Positions 18,850 through 29,072 are shown, counted from the first letter of the stretch. The stretch is 64,000 bases of DNA from CAVVDY01 sp963815775 (GCA_963815775.1 CAWFIB010000010.1:447024-511023); one strand, 5' to 3'. Numbers and translations are program-made. Notes: generated from the letters alone by a model not told the origin.

Positions 18850-19824
18850 ATGAAGATTTTAATATGCGGCGCCGACGTCGTTGGGTGCATCTATGCCGCC
18901 CGCCTGCATTGCCCTGAGAACGAGGTCTCCATTCTTGCATTCGGCGACCGTCTGGCGGCGCTTCAACAGCACGGAGTGATCCTCTATAACTCGGCAACGG
19001 CCGAAGAGTTCTTCCTGCACCTGCCCGTTGTCGAAGAACTCGCGACAAACGACTTTTACGATCTGGCAGTGATCTCGGTCCCGCTCGGTCGGTTGGCGCG
19101 CCTGCCGTTCGATTTGGGCAACAACAAGCATTTCGGAGCCGTGCTTTTCATGGCAGGTCATCCTGGTGCTTGTGAAGACTGGCGTGACACGTTCAACTGC
19201 GAACATCTTCTCTTGGGGTGCCCAGGCGTTGGCGGAGTGTTGAACGGCTCCGTCGTCGAGTACTTTGAGACCCCACCCCTCCTGCAAAGAGCCACCGTTG
19301 GGGCCCTCGACGACTGTGCCGTCCCCGATCTGCGCCGGGCCATTCGCATATTTCGTCGGGCGGGCGTGTCGGTATCAACGTGCCGCCACATGGACTCCTT
19401 TTTGAAGACACAGGCCGCAATTTTTGTGTCATTGGCCGGGGGCGTTCGTGCTGCCGAGCTTTCAGGTGCACGATTGGGCGACGACCGGACCAGCGCTCAG
19501 TTGGCGGTCCGATCCATTCGTGAGTGCTTCGCAGTTTTGAATGAACTTCAAGTAGGGATCACGCCGCGCTATCTCGAATGGTCGAGTTCTGCACCCTCGA
19601 AGTGCCTCACGGACCTGTTGCTTCGATGGTCGCGCACCGCAGAGTTTGAGTTGTTGGTCGCGGCACAGGCAAAGACCGCGCCCGATGAAATAGCCTACCT
19701 GACCGATCAACTCCGTCTTTTCTCGATGCTCGCGGCAGTCGAGACGCCCGCATTCAACGAGCTTTCTGAATATCTGACGGCCCAGCCCGAGCCGCTCGCG
19801 CCTAGGTACAGCCATGCTTCATAA
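18850..19824 (+). CDS. Ketopantoate reductase-like (ApbA/PanE family) protein
   Basis: About 324 residues with a Rossmann N-terminus (MKILICGADVVGCIYAARLH) and the two-domain layout of the 2-dehydropantoate 2-reductase family. The canonical GAGAVG loop is changed to GADVVG. The ALQQHGVILYN and FYDLAVISVPL segments match the family, but the usual catalytic Lys and the NNxxE-type motifs of true PanE are not obvious. It may act on another 2-keto acid, or simply bind NADP. The ATG at 18850 begins at the Rossmann strand; a GTG at 18829 is possible. It is followed 190 bp later by the P-type ATPase gene. Confidence 0.65.
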   Translation: MKILICGADVVGCIYAARLHCPENEVSILAFGDRLAALQQHGVILYNSATAEEFFLHLPVVEELATNDFYDLAVISVPLGRLARLPFDLGNNKHFGAVLFMAGHPGACEDWRDTFNCEHLLLGCPGVGGVLNGSVVEYFETPPLLQRATVGALDDCAVPDLRRAIRIFRRAGVSVSTCRHMDSFLKTQAAIFVSLAGGVRAAELSGARLGDDRTSAQLAVRSIRECFAVLNELQVGITPRYLEWSSSAPSKCLTDLLLRWSRTAEFELLVAAQAKTAPDEIAYLTDQLRLFSMLAAVETPAFNELSEYLTAQPEPLAPRYSHAS

Positions 19825-20013
19825 CCAGAAAGGCATTCGTTCCATGCGATTTCGCGGCCGGTCGTCCAATCTCAAAGTGGCGTGGCTGGTGAATAGAAGT
19901 ACTTGGCTGCGCCTTTTGCTCGCCGCAGTTCGCGCCAAGCTGAGCGTTTCGTCAGTGGTTTCCAGGGCGCGGCACTTCGATCCTCGGCAGAGCATCCGTG
20001 AGGAGATAGTGAG

Positions 20014-22608
20014 ATGACGAAGGCAGCCTCGAGGGCGCTATTGGTCGAAGCGACCGAGCCGTTCGATCCGAAGACAATCACCGGACTTTCAGGCGCCGAG
20101 GCGGCGGCCCGGGCGCGCCGTGACGGCTTCAACGAGTTACCTGCGGCCGAGCGTCGTACGTGGTTTGCCATTGCGTGGGAGGTTGCCAGCGAGCCTGTCT
20201 TCCTCGTGCTGATCGCCTGCGGAACGATCTATGTCTTTCTTGGAGATGTTCAGGAAGCGATCATGCTTCTTGGATTTGTAGCTCTGATTGCTGGTATCAG
20301 CCTGTATCAGGAGCAGAAAACAGAACGCACCCTGGAGGCGCTTCGTGATCTGGCCAGCCCGCGGGCCCTGGTTATTCGCGACGGCAATCAGGTGCGCATT
20401 CCCGGTCGCGAAGTTGTACGTGGCGATATCGTCACTCTCTCCGAAGGGGATCGCGTTCCCGCTGACGGCGAACTTCTCTTTGCCTGCAATCTCAGTGTCG
20501 ACGAGTCCCTGCTGACCGGTGAGTCTCTTCCGGTTCAGAAGTCAACGGCTGGCGATAACGTTTCGTCGACTGATAACTCGGTCCACGACAATTCCGCGAT
20601 GGTGTATTCGGGCACTCTGGTGGTCCAGGGCTCAGGATTTGCGCAGGTGGTGGAGATTGGCGCCCATACCCAGATCGGCCGGATTGGCAAGGCACTGAAG
20701 GGCATCGAGCCGGAGAAGACGCTCTTGCAGAAAGAAACGGCGAGATGGGTGCGAATTCTCGCGCTCCTGGGATTGTCTATCTGCATTCTGGTTGTTATCG
20801 CGTACGGCGTCACTCGGGGAAATTGGCTCGAAGGGACCTTGGCAGGTCTCACTCTGGCAATGGCGATCCTGCCAAATGAACTGCCAGTTGTATTGACCAT
20901 ATTCCTGGCGCTGGGGGCATGGCGCATCTCCCGCAGGCAGGTACTCACGCGGAGGATTCCAGCCATCGAGGCCTTGGGCTCGGCGTCTGTCCTTTGCGTC
21001 GACAAGACTGGGACAGTGACCATGAACCGAATGGCGGTCACCCGTCTGTTCGCGGAACGGCAATTCTCCGTTGAAGCGTTCCAGGCCCCGGAATTGTTGC
21101 CGGAGGAATTTCACGAAGTGCTCGAGTTCGGCATCCTCGCCAGCCAGAAGGACCCATTTGATCCTATGGAGCGTGCCATCAACGAGTGCGGAAGCCGATG
21201 CCTTGAGAGCACCGAACACTTGCACGCCGATTGGCAACTTATCCGGCAGTACCCGTTGTCACCTTCCCTGTTGGCACTCTCGCAGGTGTGGCGATCGCGT
21301 CACCGTTCGGAATACGTGGTTGCGGCCAAGGGAGCACCTGAGTCCATTGCGGACCTTTGCCATCTGCCGGCGAAGCGAACTCAAGAAATCATGATGCAGG
21401 TTGGAGACATGGCAGCCCAGGGGCTGCGGGTGCTCGCGGTCGCCAGGGCCTTCTTCCCAATCTCCAGCCTTCCGTCGCACCAGCATGATTTCGACTTCGA
21501 GTTTCTGGGCCTGGTTGGTTTGAACGATCCGGTTCGCCCCGGCGTCGCTGATGCGGTGCGGGATTGCTATTCCGCAGGTATTCGAATCCTGATGATCACC
21601 GGGGATCACCCCGCAACCGCAAAAAATGTGGCTGCGCAAATCGGACTACAGAATCCCGAGGATTGTATTACCGGTCCAGAACTCACAGCCATGAGCGACG
21701 GAGAGCTGACGCAGCGAATTCGCAGCGTAAGCCTCTTCGCTCGCATGGTGCCCGAGCAGAAGCTGCGGCTGATTCGCGCGCTCAAAGCCAACAACCAGAT
21801 TGTGGCCATGACGGGCGACGGTGTGAACGATGCCCCGGCGCTTCGTGCAGCACATATCGGAATAGCAATGGGCCGGAGGGGAACTGATGTAGCGCGCGAA
21901 GCCGGAGGTCTGGTGCTACTGGATGACGACTTCACGTCCATTGTTCACGCCGTCCGATTGGGAAGGACAATCTTCGACAACTTGAAGCGGGCCATCGCTT
22001 ATACCTTGGCCGCGCACCTCCCCATCATCGGGTTGACCGTCATTCCCGTGGTTCTGGAGTGGCCCCTGGTATTACTGCCCTTTCACGTGGCCTTCCTGCA
22101 CCTCATCATTGATCCCGCGTGTTCCATCGTGCTGGAAGCCGAGCCGGGTGAGAGCAATGTCATGCAGCGCCCACCGCGCGGACCGAAGGATCCACTGTTC
22201 TCCTCCGCGACGCTTCGCATCAGCATTCTGCAAGGCGTCGGGGTGTCGCTAGTGGTGCTGGCTGTGTATGCCGTTTCTTTGTTGGCGAAAATCCCCACCG
22301 ACGAAGCCCGGTCCATAACGTTCTTGACCCTGGTAATCGCCAACGTGGCACTCATCTTCAGTAATAGGTCCTGGACGCGCACCGCGTGGGGAAGTCTAGG
22401 CCAGCGGAACCCCGCCCTTTGGTGGGTCACCGGCGGGGTTGCCGGACTGGTTGGATTATTGGTGTTCGTTCCGCCAATTCGCAATGCCTTTCGGTTTGCG
22501 GCACTGGACTGGCCGCATCTTTTGCTGTGCGTGGCCTTGGGGATCGCTTCCGTGTTTTGGTTCGAATTGCGAAAGCTTTGGCACGGCCGGCGCGAGGAGT
22601 TGGCTTAA
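20014..22608 (+). CDS. Cation-translocating P-type ATPase (P2-like)
   Basis: 864 residues with a complete P-type ATPase plan: an N-terminal cation-ATPase domain (TGLSGAEAAARARRDGFNEL), the actuator motif LLTGES near 167, the TM4 ion site PNELPVV near 287, phosphorylation site DKTGTVT near 329, nucleotide domain, TGDGVNDAPALRAA near 602, and a C-terminal bundle of about six membrane helices. It resembles Ca2+/Mn2+ pumps (P2A), but TM4 has PNELP where SERCA-like pumps have PEGLP, so the transported ion is uncertain. A GAGGAG box precedes the ATG. DUF2231 and PGPGW-like membrane proteins follow within 50 bp, likely in one operon. Confidence 0.9.
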   Translation: MTKAASRALLVEATEPFDPKTITGLSGAEAAARARRDGFNELPAAERRTWFAIAWEVASEPVFLVLIACGTIYVFLGDVQEAIMLLGFVALIAGISLYQEQKTERTLEALRDLASPRALVIRDGNQVRIPGREVVRGDIVTLSEGDRVPADGELLFACNLSVDESLLTGESLPVQKSTAGDNVSSTDNSVHDNSAMVYSGTLVVQGSGFAQVVEIGAHTQIGRIGKALKGIEPEKTLLQKETARWVRILALLGLSICILVVIAYGVTRGNWLEGTLAGLTLAMAILPNELPVVLTIFLALGAWRISRRQVLTRRIPAIEALGSASVLCVDKTGTVTMNRMAVTRLFAERQFSVEAFQAPELLPEEFHEVLEFGILASQKDPFDPMERAINECGSRCLESTEHLHADWQLIRQYPLSPSLLALSQVWRSRHRSEYVVAAKGAPESIADLCHLPAKRTQEIMMQVGDMAAQGLRVLAVARAFFPISSLPSHQHDFDFEFLGLVGLNDPVRPGVADAVRDCYSAGIRILMITGDHPATAKNVAAQIGLQNPEDCITGPELTAMSDGELTQRIRSVSLFARMVPEQKLRLIRALKANNQIVAMTGDGVNDAPALRAAHIGIAMGRRGTDVAREAGGLVLLDDDFTSIVHAVRLGRTIFDNLKRAIAYTLAAHLPIIGLTVIPVVLEWPLVLLPFHVAFLHLIIDPACSIVLEAEPGESNVMQRPPRGPKDPLFSSATLRISILQGVGVSLVVLAVYAVSLLAKIPTDEARSITFLTLVIANVALIFSNRSWTRTAWGSLGQRNPALWWVTGGVAGLVGLLVFVPPIRNAFRFAALDWPHLLLCVALGIASVFWFELRKLWHGRREELA

Positions 22609-22644
22609 GAAGAGGGATTCGCTTTTAGGGAAAGGAGTAAACCT

Positions 22645-23136
22645 ATGCTTCAACTTCCATCTATCCTGGGCTGGAACAGTCTTCACTCGCTGGTTACTCA
22701 CTTTCCCATTCTGCTGTTCCTGCTGGTGCCATTGCTTTTGGTTCTGGCTGGGCTGTGCCGGGGCGCCAGGAACCACTTGTTACTTGCGATTGCTCTCGTC
22801 ACGATGCTGGCGGGCATGGCATTCCTGGGCGTGATGTACTTTAGCGGCGGAGCCTTTATCAGAGCGGCACGGCTTGATGCGAGGCTTGACAGCACGCTCT
22901 CGCATCACTGCACCTTAGCCGAATACACCCTCGAGGCATTTGCCGTGGCAACAGCCCTTTTCATGATCGCGTTGTTCGTTCGAAGGTCGCTCCATCTGGA
23001 AGATATGCGGGACCTTGCACCTTGGATCCCTATCGGCTTCATCGTTTTCTATTGTTTTGGAGTATTTTGGCTGCTGCTCACTGCGCGCCACGGTGTGATG
23101 TTGGCCCGCGAATTGTTGCCCGCAGCAGCCCATTGA
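22645..23136 (+). CDS. DUF2231-like membrane protein
   Basis: 163 residues. It begins with NSLHSLVTHFPILLFLLVPL, a variant of the DUF2231 HPxxVHFPI signature, and has four predicted membrane spans (about 15-38, 45-68, 95-115, 125-148). It is a paralogue of the protein encoded at 16871-17428, with a similar layout and a hydrophilic loop around residues 75-95 (ARLDARLDSTLSHHCTLAEY). An AAAGGAG box precedes the ATG by 9 nt. It lies 36 bp downstream of the P-type ATPase, which suggests a joint role in ion homeostasis; this is inference. Confidence 0.75.
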   Translation: MLQLPSILGWNSLHSLVTHFPILLFLLVPLLLVLAGLCRGARNHLLLAIALVTMLAGMAFLGVMYFSGGAFIRAARLDARLDSTLSHHCTLAEYTLEAFAVATALFMIALFVRRSLHLEDMRDLAPWIPIGFIVFYCFGVFWLLLTARHGVMLARELLPAAAH

Positions 23137-23152
23137 AAGAGAGAATCTTCTA

Positions 23153-23440
23153 GTGTCCTTAGCCGTGTCTCAGAATGGAAGTTACCGAATGGTGCGTAAA
23201 AGATGGTTCGTTTTGAGTGTTGGTTGGGGCTTCATGGCATTGGGCTTTGCCGGGTTATTCCTCCCAGTGCTGCAGGGCTTACTGTTCTTGACGATCGGGT
23301 TAATAATACTCTCGGGCGAATACGCCTGGGCTCACAAGGTGCTTTCAAGACTGCAAGCCCGCTTTCCGCGCTTCGCGCGCACCTTCGACGAAGCAGCGCG
23401 GAGGGCCCGTAGCTGGTTGGCTCGGGCGCCGAGCCGATGA
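23153..23440 (+). CDS. PGPGW-type small membrane protein
   Basis: 95 residues from a GTG start. Two close hydrophobic segments (GWGFMALGFAGLFLPVLQGL and LFLTIGLIILSGEYAWAH) are followed by a basic amphipathic tail with two Arg-rich clusters. The arrangement matches the putative transmembrane PGPGW family, although the PGPGW turn itself reads PVLQG here. A start at the ATG 36 bases downstream (23189) is equally possible. It overlaps no neighbour and closes the ATPase/DUF2231 group. Confidence 0.65.
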   Translation: MSLAVSQNGSYRMVRKRWFVLSVGWGFMALGFAGLFLPVLQGLLFLTIGLIILSGEYAWAHKVLSRLQARFPRFARTFDEAARRARSWLARAPSR

Positions 23441-23457
23441 ACGCCGCGCAGGCGTTC
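23439..23457. terminator. Short hairpin after the ATPase gene group
   Basis: GAACGCC pairs perfectly with GGCGTTC across a 5-nt loop, starting at the stop codon of the PGPGW-type gene. No T-run follows, so it may attenuate or stabilise rather than terminate. Confidence 0.35.
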
Positions 23458-23507
23458 GCTAAGAGTTTTCGTGGAATTCATAAATCTCATATGAAGGCAG
23501 AGTTCAA

Positions 23508-24854
23508 GTGATTCTCACGTGGTTCAAGCGCAGTTGGATGTGGGCGGTGGCAGTGGTGCTGGCCGTCAGCTTATTTGCTGCATTCAAGCTGACGCGCAAG
23601 ACAGAGGCGGAATACTTCAGCGCCAGGGTTGAGCAGGGTGACATCCGGCAGGTGATCGAAGCGACCGGCACCATCAACCCCGTGACCTCGGTGCAAGTCG
23701 GGTCTCAGGTCTCGGGCATGATTTCCAAGCTCTACGTCGATTTCAATTCAAAGGTTACCGAAGGCCAGGTGATCGCTGAGATCGATCCCAAGCTATTTGA
23801 GGGAGCGGTATTACAGGCGCGCGCCGATCTGCAAAATGCGCAGGCGCAACTAGCAGCCGCCACCGCCAATCTAGCTAAAGATGAAGCAACCCTCCAGCAG
23901 AACAAGCTGGACTACGACAGAATGCAGGGGTTGCGAAAGCCAGGGGTGGTCAGCCAGCAGCAGCTTGACCAGGCCAAGGCCACATACGACGCAACCACCG
24001 CGCAAGTCGGGTCTGATCGGGCGGCCATTCGGCAGTCCGAGGCGCAAGTTTCGCAGCGGACCGCCAGCCTCAAGGTGGCCCAGACCAACTTTGACTACAC
24101 CGTCATTCGTGCGCCCATCAACGGAACGGTGGTCAACCGGAACATTGACATCGGCCAGACGGTCGCCGCGTCTCTGCAGGCGCCGACGCTGTTCACCATC
24201 GCGCAGGACCTGACCAAAATGCAGGTCTACGCGAAAACCGATGAAGGCGACGTAGGACAGATTCGGCGCGGCCAGCCCGCAGAGTTCCAGGTCGATGCTT
24301 TTCCCAAGGAGATTTTTCACGGCACCGTGCGGCAGGTTCGCATGAACGCCACCACGGTGCAGAACGTCGTCACCTACGACACCATCATTGACTTCGACAA
24401 TCCCGATCTCAAACTGTTTCCCGGCATGACGGCCTACGTTTCGATTCCGGTTGCGAGCGTCAGCAACGTCGTCAAAGTCCCCAACGCAGCATTGCGATTC
24501 CAACCCGATCTCCCTGCCGAGAAAGTGCAGGAACTCTATCGCAAGTATGGAATCGTCATCGCCCAGTCCATGAAGCCGTCGAGCAACCAGCCGGGACAGA
24601 GCGAGCAGTCGGGCGGAGCGACAAGGGATCGGAAATCCTCGGCTTCACCCACAAATGCATCGGACAGGGCAGTGGTATGGACGCTTCTTCCTGACAAGTC
24701 ACTGAAGCCGGTGCAAATTCAAATCGGCCTGACCGACCACACTTTCACCGCGCTGACAAAGGGCGACATCAAGGCGGGAGATGAGCTGGTGACCGGCGCC
24801 ACCACGGTGAAGGCGATGAATGCGGGGCCGGGTATCGCCACTCCGCGCCGCTGA
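23508..24854 (+). CDS. MacA-like periplasmic adaptor (membrane fusion protein)
   Basis: 448 residues from a GTG start. An N-terminal membrane anchor (MWAVAVVLAVSLFAAFKL) is followed by the HlyD/MacA plan: a lipoyl half-motif (VQVGSQVSGMISKLYVDFNS), a long coiled-coil hairpin (ARADLQNAQAQLAAATANL to SQRTASLKVAQTNFDY), the second lipoyl half (IRAPINGTVVNRNIDIGQTV), then beta-barrel and membrane-proximal domains. It should bridge the inner-membrane ABC transporter to an outer-membrane channel. The ATP-binding and permease genes follow with 9-bp gaps, so all four form one operon. An insertion rich in Ser/Gln/Gly (residues 355-385) is unusual. Confidence 0.9.
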   Translation: MILTWFKRSWMWAVAVVLAVSLFAAFKLTRKTEAEYFSARVEQGDIRQVIEATGTINPVTSVQVGSQVSGMISKLYVDFNSKVTEGQVIAEIDPKLFEGAVLQARADLQNAQAQLAAATANLAKDEATLQQNKLDYDRMQGLRKPGVVSQQQLDQAKATYDATTAQVGSDRAAIRQSEAQVSQRTASLKVAQTNFDYTVIRAPINGTVVNRNIDIGQTVAASLQAPTLFTIAQDLTKMQVYAKTDEGDVGQIRRGQPAEFQVDAFPKEIFHGTVRQVRMNATTVQNVVTYDTIIDFDNPDLKLFPGMTAYVSIPVASVSNVVKVPNAALRFQPDLPAEKVQELYRKYGIVIAQSMKPSSNQPGQSEQSGGATRDRKSSASPTNASDRAVVWTLLPDKSLKPVQIQIGLTDHTFTALTKGDIKAGDELVTGATTVKAMNAGPGIATPRR

Positions 24855-24863
24855 AAGGGAGAC

Positions 24864-25652
<789 letters not shown>

Positions 25653-25661
25653 CGTCAACCT

Positions 25662-26882
25662 ATGGAATTCTCCAGCGCATTCATGGCCGCCCTTCGCGCC
25701 CTCGGGCGCAATAAGATGCGCTCTGTCCTGACGCTTCTCGGAATGATCATCGGTGTTGGGGCGGTCATCGCGGTCATTGGAATCGGCCACGGTGCCACGG
25801 TTAAAGCCCAGGAGCAATTAGCTGCACTCGGATCCAACATGCTGTTCGTCGGTTCCGGCTCGGTGAATCGGCTGGGAATTCACGTCGGCCACGGCCAAAC
25901 CAAAACCCTGCTTCTGTCGGACGCGCGCGCCATCGTTCGCGAGTGCCCGTCCGTCTCGGCGGCTGCGCCCGGTGTCGGCATGGGCCAGCAGGTCGTGTAT
26001 GGAAATCAGAACTGGGCAACGCAGATCAATGGCACGGAGCCGCAGTATTTCGAAGTCCGGAATTGGCCCTTTGCCAGCGGAACCTCCTTCGGCGATGATG
26101 ATGTAATCCAGGCCGCGAATGTTGCCGTGCTTGGCGATACCGTCCGCAAGTACCTCTTCGGCCCCAGCAACCCGATCGGCCAGACGATCCGAGTGGGGAC
26201 GCTGCCCTTCAAGGTCGTCGGTGTGCTTCAACCGAAGGGAATCAGCCCGGGTAGCGGCCAGGACCAGGACGACGTCATCTTTGCTCCGCTGACGACAGTG
26301 CAGAAAAAGGTGCTGGGGCAGGAATGGCTGCGTTGGATCATGGTATCGGCGGTCAACCGCCAAGCCAGCTACGTCGCGCAGGACCAGATCGAACGCCTGC
26401 TGCGTGATCGCCACAAGATCCGGCCGGGCGATTCCGATGACTTCGTTGTCCGCAACCTGGCTGATATCGCCGACGCGGCTGCCGAGCAAGGCATGGTGAT
26501 GACGATTCTGCTGACTGTTGTTGCCGGCGTTGCCTTGCTGGTGGGCGGCATCGGAATCATGAACATCATGCTGGTTTCCGTCACTGAGCGCACCCGCGAG
26601 ATTGGCCTGCGAATGGCCGTCGGAGCCACTGAAGAAGACGTCCGCATGCAATTCCTCATGGAAGCCGTCGTGCTCGGTCTGATCGGCGGGACCCTCGGCA
26701 TTGTCTTCGGACTCGTCGGGTCGATCATTGTCGCCCAAATCCTGTCCTGGCCGGTGCTGGTCCCGTTCTATGCCGTCGCTGCGTCGAGCATATTCGCCAT
26801 TTTTGTTGCCGTGTTTTTTGGCTTCTATCCGGCGAAACGGGCTGCCGGTCTGAATCCTATAGAAGCGTTGCGCTACGAATAG
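25662..26882 (+). CDS. MacB/FtsX-type ABC transporter permease (first copy)
   Basis: 406 residues with the MacB plan: TM1 (LTLLGMIIGVGAVIAVIGIG), a large periplasmic domain (about 50-280), then three C-terminal membrane helices with the FtsX core ALLVGGIGIMNIMLVSVTERTRE and the coupling segment GLRMAVGATEEDVRMQFLMEA. These transporters use mechanotransmission to move peptides, macrolides or lipoproteins across the periplasm rather than the inner membrane. The C-terminus ends LNPIEALRYE, close to that of the next gene. Gap to the next gene is 9 bp. Confidence 0.9.
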   Translation: MEFSSAFMAALRALGRNKMRSVLTLLGMIIGVGAVIAVIGIGHGATVKAQEQLAALGSNMLFVGSGSVNRLGIHVGHGQTKTLLLSDARAIVRECPSVSAAAPGVGMGQQVVYGNQNWATQINGTEPQYFEVRNWPFASGTSFGDDDVIQAANVAVLGDTVRKYLFGPSNPIGQTIRVGTLPFKVVGVLQPKGISPGSGQDQDDVIFAPLTTVQKKVLGQEWLRWIMVSAVNRQASYVAQDQIERLLRDRHKIRPGDSDDFVVRNLADIADAAAEQGMVMTILLTVVAGVALLVGGIGIMNIMLVSVTERTREIGLRMAVGATEEDVRMQFLMEAVVLGLIGGTLGIVFGLVGSIIVAQILSWPVLVPFYAVAASSIFAIFVAVFFGFYPAKRAAGLNPIEALRYE

Positions 26883-26891
26883 CCGGGTGGA

Positions 26892-28130
26892 GTGAGCAAA
26901 CCTATCATGCTGGTCTACGCCAACTCGATCTGCAGCGAAGCTATGAAGTCGCTCCGTCGCAACCTGATACGAACCGTGCTGACCGTCCTCGGGTTGATTG
27001 TCGGCGTAGCCTCCTTCATTTGCGTCGTGGGTGTCGGCAAAGCGGGATCGGCCAAGGCGGAAGAACAACTGCAGAAGCTTGGCAACAACATGATTTGGAT
27101 CGAGGCCGGAAGCCGCACTGTGGGCGGGGTACGCTTCGGCACTCGCGCCACCAGCAGTCTCACGCTGGAAGACGCCCGCGCGCTTGCGGCAGAAATTCCG
27201 GGCGTGAAACTCATGAGCCCCAACGTCGATGGCCACGTCCAAGTCGTTTACGGAACCCAGAACTGGTACACGATGTATCGCGGTGTCGCCCCCGAGTATT
27301 TCGACATCCGTAAATTCGAAATCCAATCCGGCAGTACCTTCACCCGGGAAGATGTGGAACTGAATCTTCCCGTTTGCATTCTCGGGCAGACGGTCGTCGA
27401 GAACCTGTTCCCCAGCGGAGATCCTGTGGGTAAAACCATTCGTGTCCAGGCAATGCCCTGTCGCGTGATTGGGACGTTTCAGCCAAAAGGAGCTTCCGCC
27501 AGTGGCTGGGACCAGGACGATTTCATCGCCATGCCCTACACCACAGCCATGAAGAGAATCGGGGGGACATCCTGGCTGGACGATATTTTCGTCTCTGCCA
27601 CCTCACGGGCAGCTATCCCCATCGCAACCAACCGGGCGATTGCGCTTCTACGCGAGCGCCATCACCTGCACCCGGAAGAGCCCGATGACTTCAACGTTCG
27701 CAGCCCGGAGGACGTGATTCGCGCTCAGTTGAAAGCGAGTCAGGTCTTTACCTGGCTGTTGGGGACGACTGCGGCCTTAGCCCTGCTGGTCGGGGGTATC
27801 GGGATCATGAACATCATGCTGGTATCGGTCACCGAGCGTACACGCGAGATCGGCATTCGCCTGGCTATTGGCGCCACCGATTCAGATATTCAGCTTCAAT
27901 TCCTCAGCGAGGCGGTGGCCATTAGCATCGCCGGCGGGGCCTTGGGGGTGCTAGCCGGCGTCATCGCGTCGTCCGTATTCGAGCGGACGTTGCAATGGCA
28001 GATCAAGCTGTCGCCCGAACTTCTTCTCTTCTCGGGTCTGTTTGCTGCCGGGATCGGAATCTTTTTCGGCTACTATCCTTCACGAAAGGCATCGCATCTG
28101 GATCCCATTGAGGCGATTCGGTACGAATAA
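26892..28130 (+). CDS. MacB/FtsX-type ABC transporter permease (second copy)
   Basis: 412 residues from a GTG start, or possibly the ATG at 26907. It is homologous throughout to the preceding permease: TM1 (LTVLGLIVGVASFICVVGVG), a periplasmic domain with YGTQNWYTMYRGVAPEYFDI, and the C-terminal FtsX core LLVGGIGIMNIMLVSVTERT. It ends LDPIEAIRYE. The two permeases probably pair as a heterodimer with the single ATPase and the MacA-like adaptor. No outer-membrane TolC-like protein is encoded beside them. Confidence 0.89.
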   Translation: MSKPIMLVYANSICSEAMKSLRRNLIRTVLTVLGLIVGVASFICVVGVGKAGSAKAEEQLQKLGNNMIWIEAGSRTVGGVRFGTRATSSLTLEDARALAAEIPGVKLMSPNVDGHVQVVYGTQNWYTMYRGVAPEYFDIRKFEIQSGSTFTREDVELNLPVCILGQTVVENLFPSGDPVGKTIRVQAMPCRVIGTFQPKGASASGWDQDDFIAMPYTTAMKRIGGTSWLDDIFVSATSRAAIPIATNRAIALLRERHHLHPEEPDDFNVRSPEDVIRAQLKASQVFTWLLGTTAALALLVGGIGIMNIMLVSVTERTREIGIRLAIGATDSDIQLQFLSEAVAISIAGGALGVLAGVIASSVFERTLQWQIKLSPELLLFSGLFAAGIGIFFGYYPSRKASHLDPIEAIRYE

Positions 28131-28202
28131 GCCGCGACTGGCGCTTGCGGCGAATTTGGTGTCTTTGCGTACGATCGAAGCTGTCATCCCAGATCGGAAG
28201 GG

Positions 28203-29072
28203 TTGAGATTGCCGCTCTGTTTCTTCGTCACGGATCTTCACGGCCACGCGGACCGGTATGGAAAGCTATTCACTTCCATCCTCACCGAGCGCCCCGACGC
28301 GGTGTTCCTTGGTGGTGACTTACTGCCTAAGGCATCGTCCCTCTTGATGCGGGCTGACAAAAAGCACGCTGACTTCGTGATCGACTACTTAGTTCCGAGT
28401 TTCATGAAGCTCCGCGATGCCTTGCGCAGAGAATACCCTTCGCTCTTCGTGATCCTGGGAAATGATGATCCGCGGTATGAGGAGCCTGAAATTCTCAACG
28501 CCGCCAAGAACGGCTTATGGAGCTACATTCACGGGCAGAGGGCCGCGTTTGCGGGCTTCAATGTCTATGGTTACGCTTGTGTCCCGCCAACTCCGTTCAT
28601 GCTGAAGGATTGGGAGCGCTACGATGTGTCACGCTACGTCGATCCTGGATGCATATCTCCCGAGGAAGGGCGGCGGAGTGTGGCCACAGAAATGAGTGAT
28701 GTGAAATGGGGAACGATCGTGAAGGATCTCGACTCGATGGTTAGCAATGATTCGATGGAGCACGCCATCTTCCTGTTTCATACTCCGCCGTACGATACCC
28801 CGCTGGATCGGGCAGCTCTTGACGGAAAGACGCATGAGCACGTTGCCTTAGATGTGCACGTCGGGAGTATCGCGGTGAGGCGATTTATCGAGCGGCGCCA
28901 GCCGCTGCTCACCTTGCATGGTCATGTACATGAAGCCGCCCGTCTGACCGGCCAGTGGAAAACCCGACTAGGCCGTACGGTATGCATTAATGGAGCTCAC
29001 GACGGGCCAGAGTTAGCCCTCGTGCGGTTCGATCCGGAATCGCCTGACGATGCCTCGCGACAATTGCTTTAG
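28203..29072 (+). CDS. Calcineurin-like metallophosphoesterase
   Basis: About 289 residues from a TTG start (28203, or the TTG at 28209, which has a better spacing from the GGAAGG box). The five metallophosphoesterase motifs are present: FVTDLHGHADRY (DxH) at the N-terminus, FLGGDLLPK (GD), VILGNDDPRY (GND in place of GNH), FHTPPYDTPLD (H), and LLTLHGHVHEAARLTG (GHxH) near 240. It should hydrolyse phosphodiester or phosphomonoester bonds in the cytoplasm; the substrate is unknown. Its last 4 bp overlap the end of the convergent gene at 29069-32254. Confidence 0.86.
   Translation: MRLPLCFFVTDLHGHADRYGKLFTSILTERPDAVFLGGDLLPKASSLLMRADKKHADFVIDYLVPSFMKLRDALRREYPSLFVILGNDDPRYEEPEILNAAKNGLWSYIHGQRAAFAGFNVYGYACVPPTPFMLKDWERYDVSRYVDPGCISPEEGRRSVATEMSDVKWGTIVKDLDSMVSNDSMEHAIFLFHTPPYDTPLDRAALDGKTHEHVALDVHVGSIAVRRFIERRQPLLTLHGHVHEAARLTGQWKTRLGRTVCINGAHDGPELALVRFDPESPDDASRQLL

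Noticed and set aside
19814..20017. 67-residue Arg-rich frame between the reductase and the P-type ATPase
   Set aside because: Start overlaps the previous stop and its stop overlaps the ATPase start, but there is no ribosome-binding site and composition is not protein-like. It could be a leader peptide, but I see no evidence.
25818..27326. 502-residue frame antisense to the two permeases
   Set aside because: Spans two unrelated plus-strand genes and the intergenic gap; composition is that of a shadow frame.
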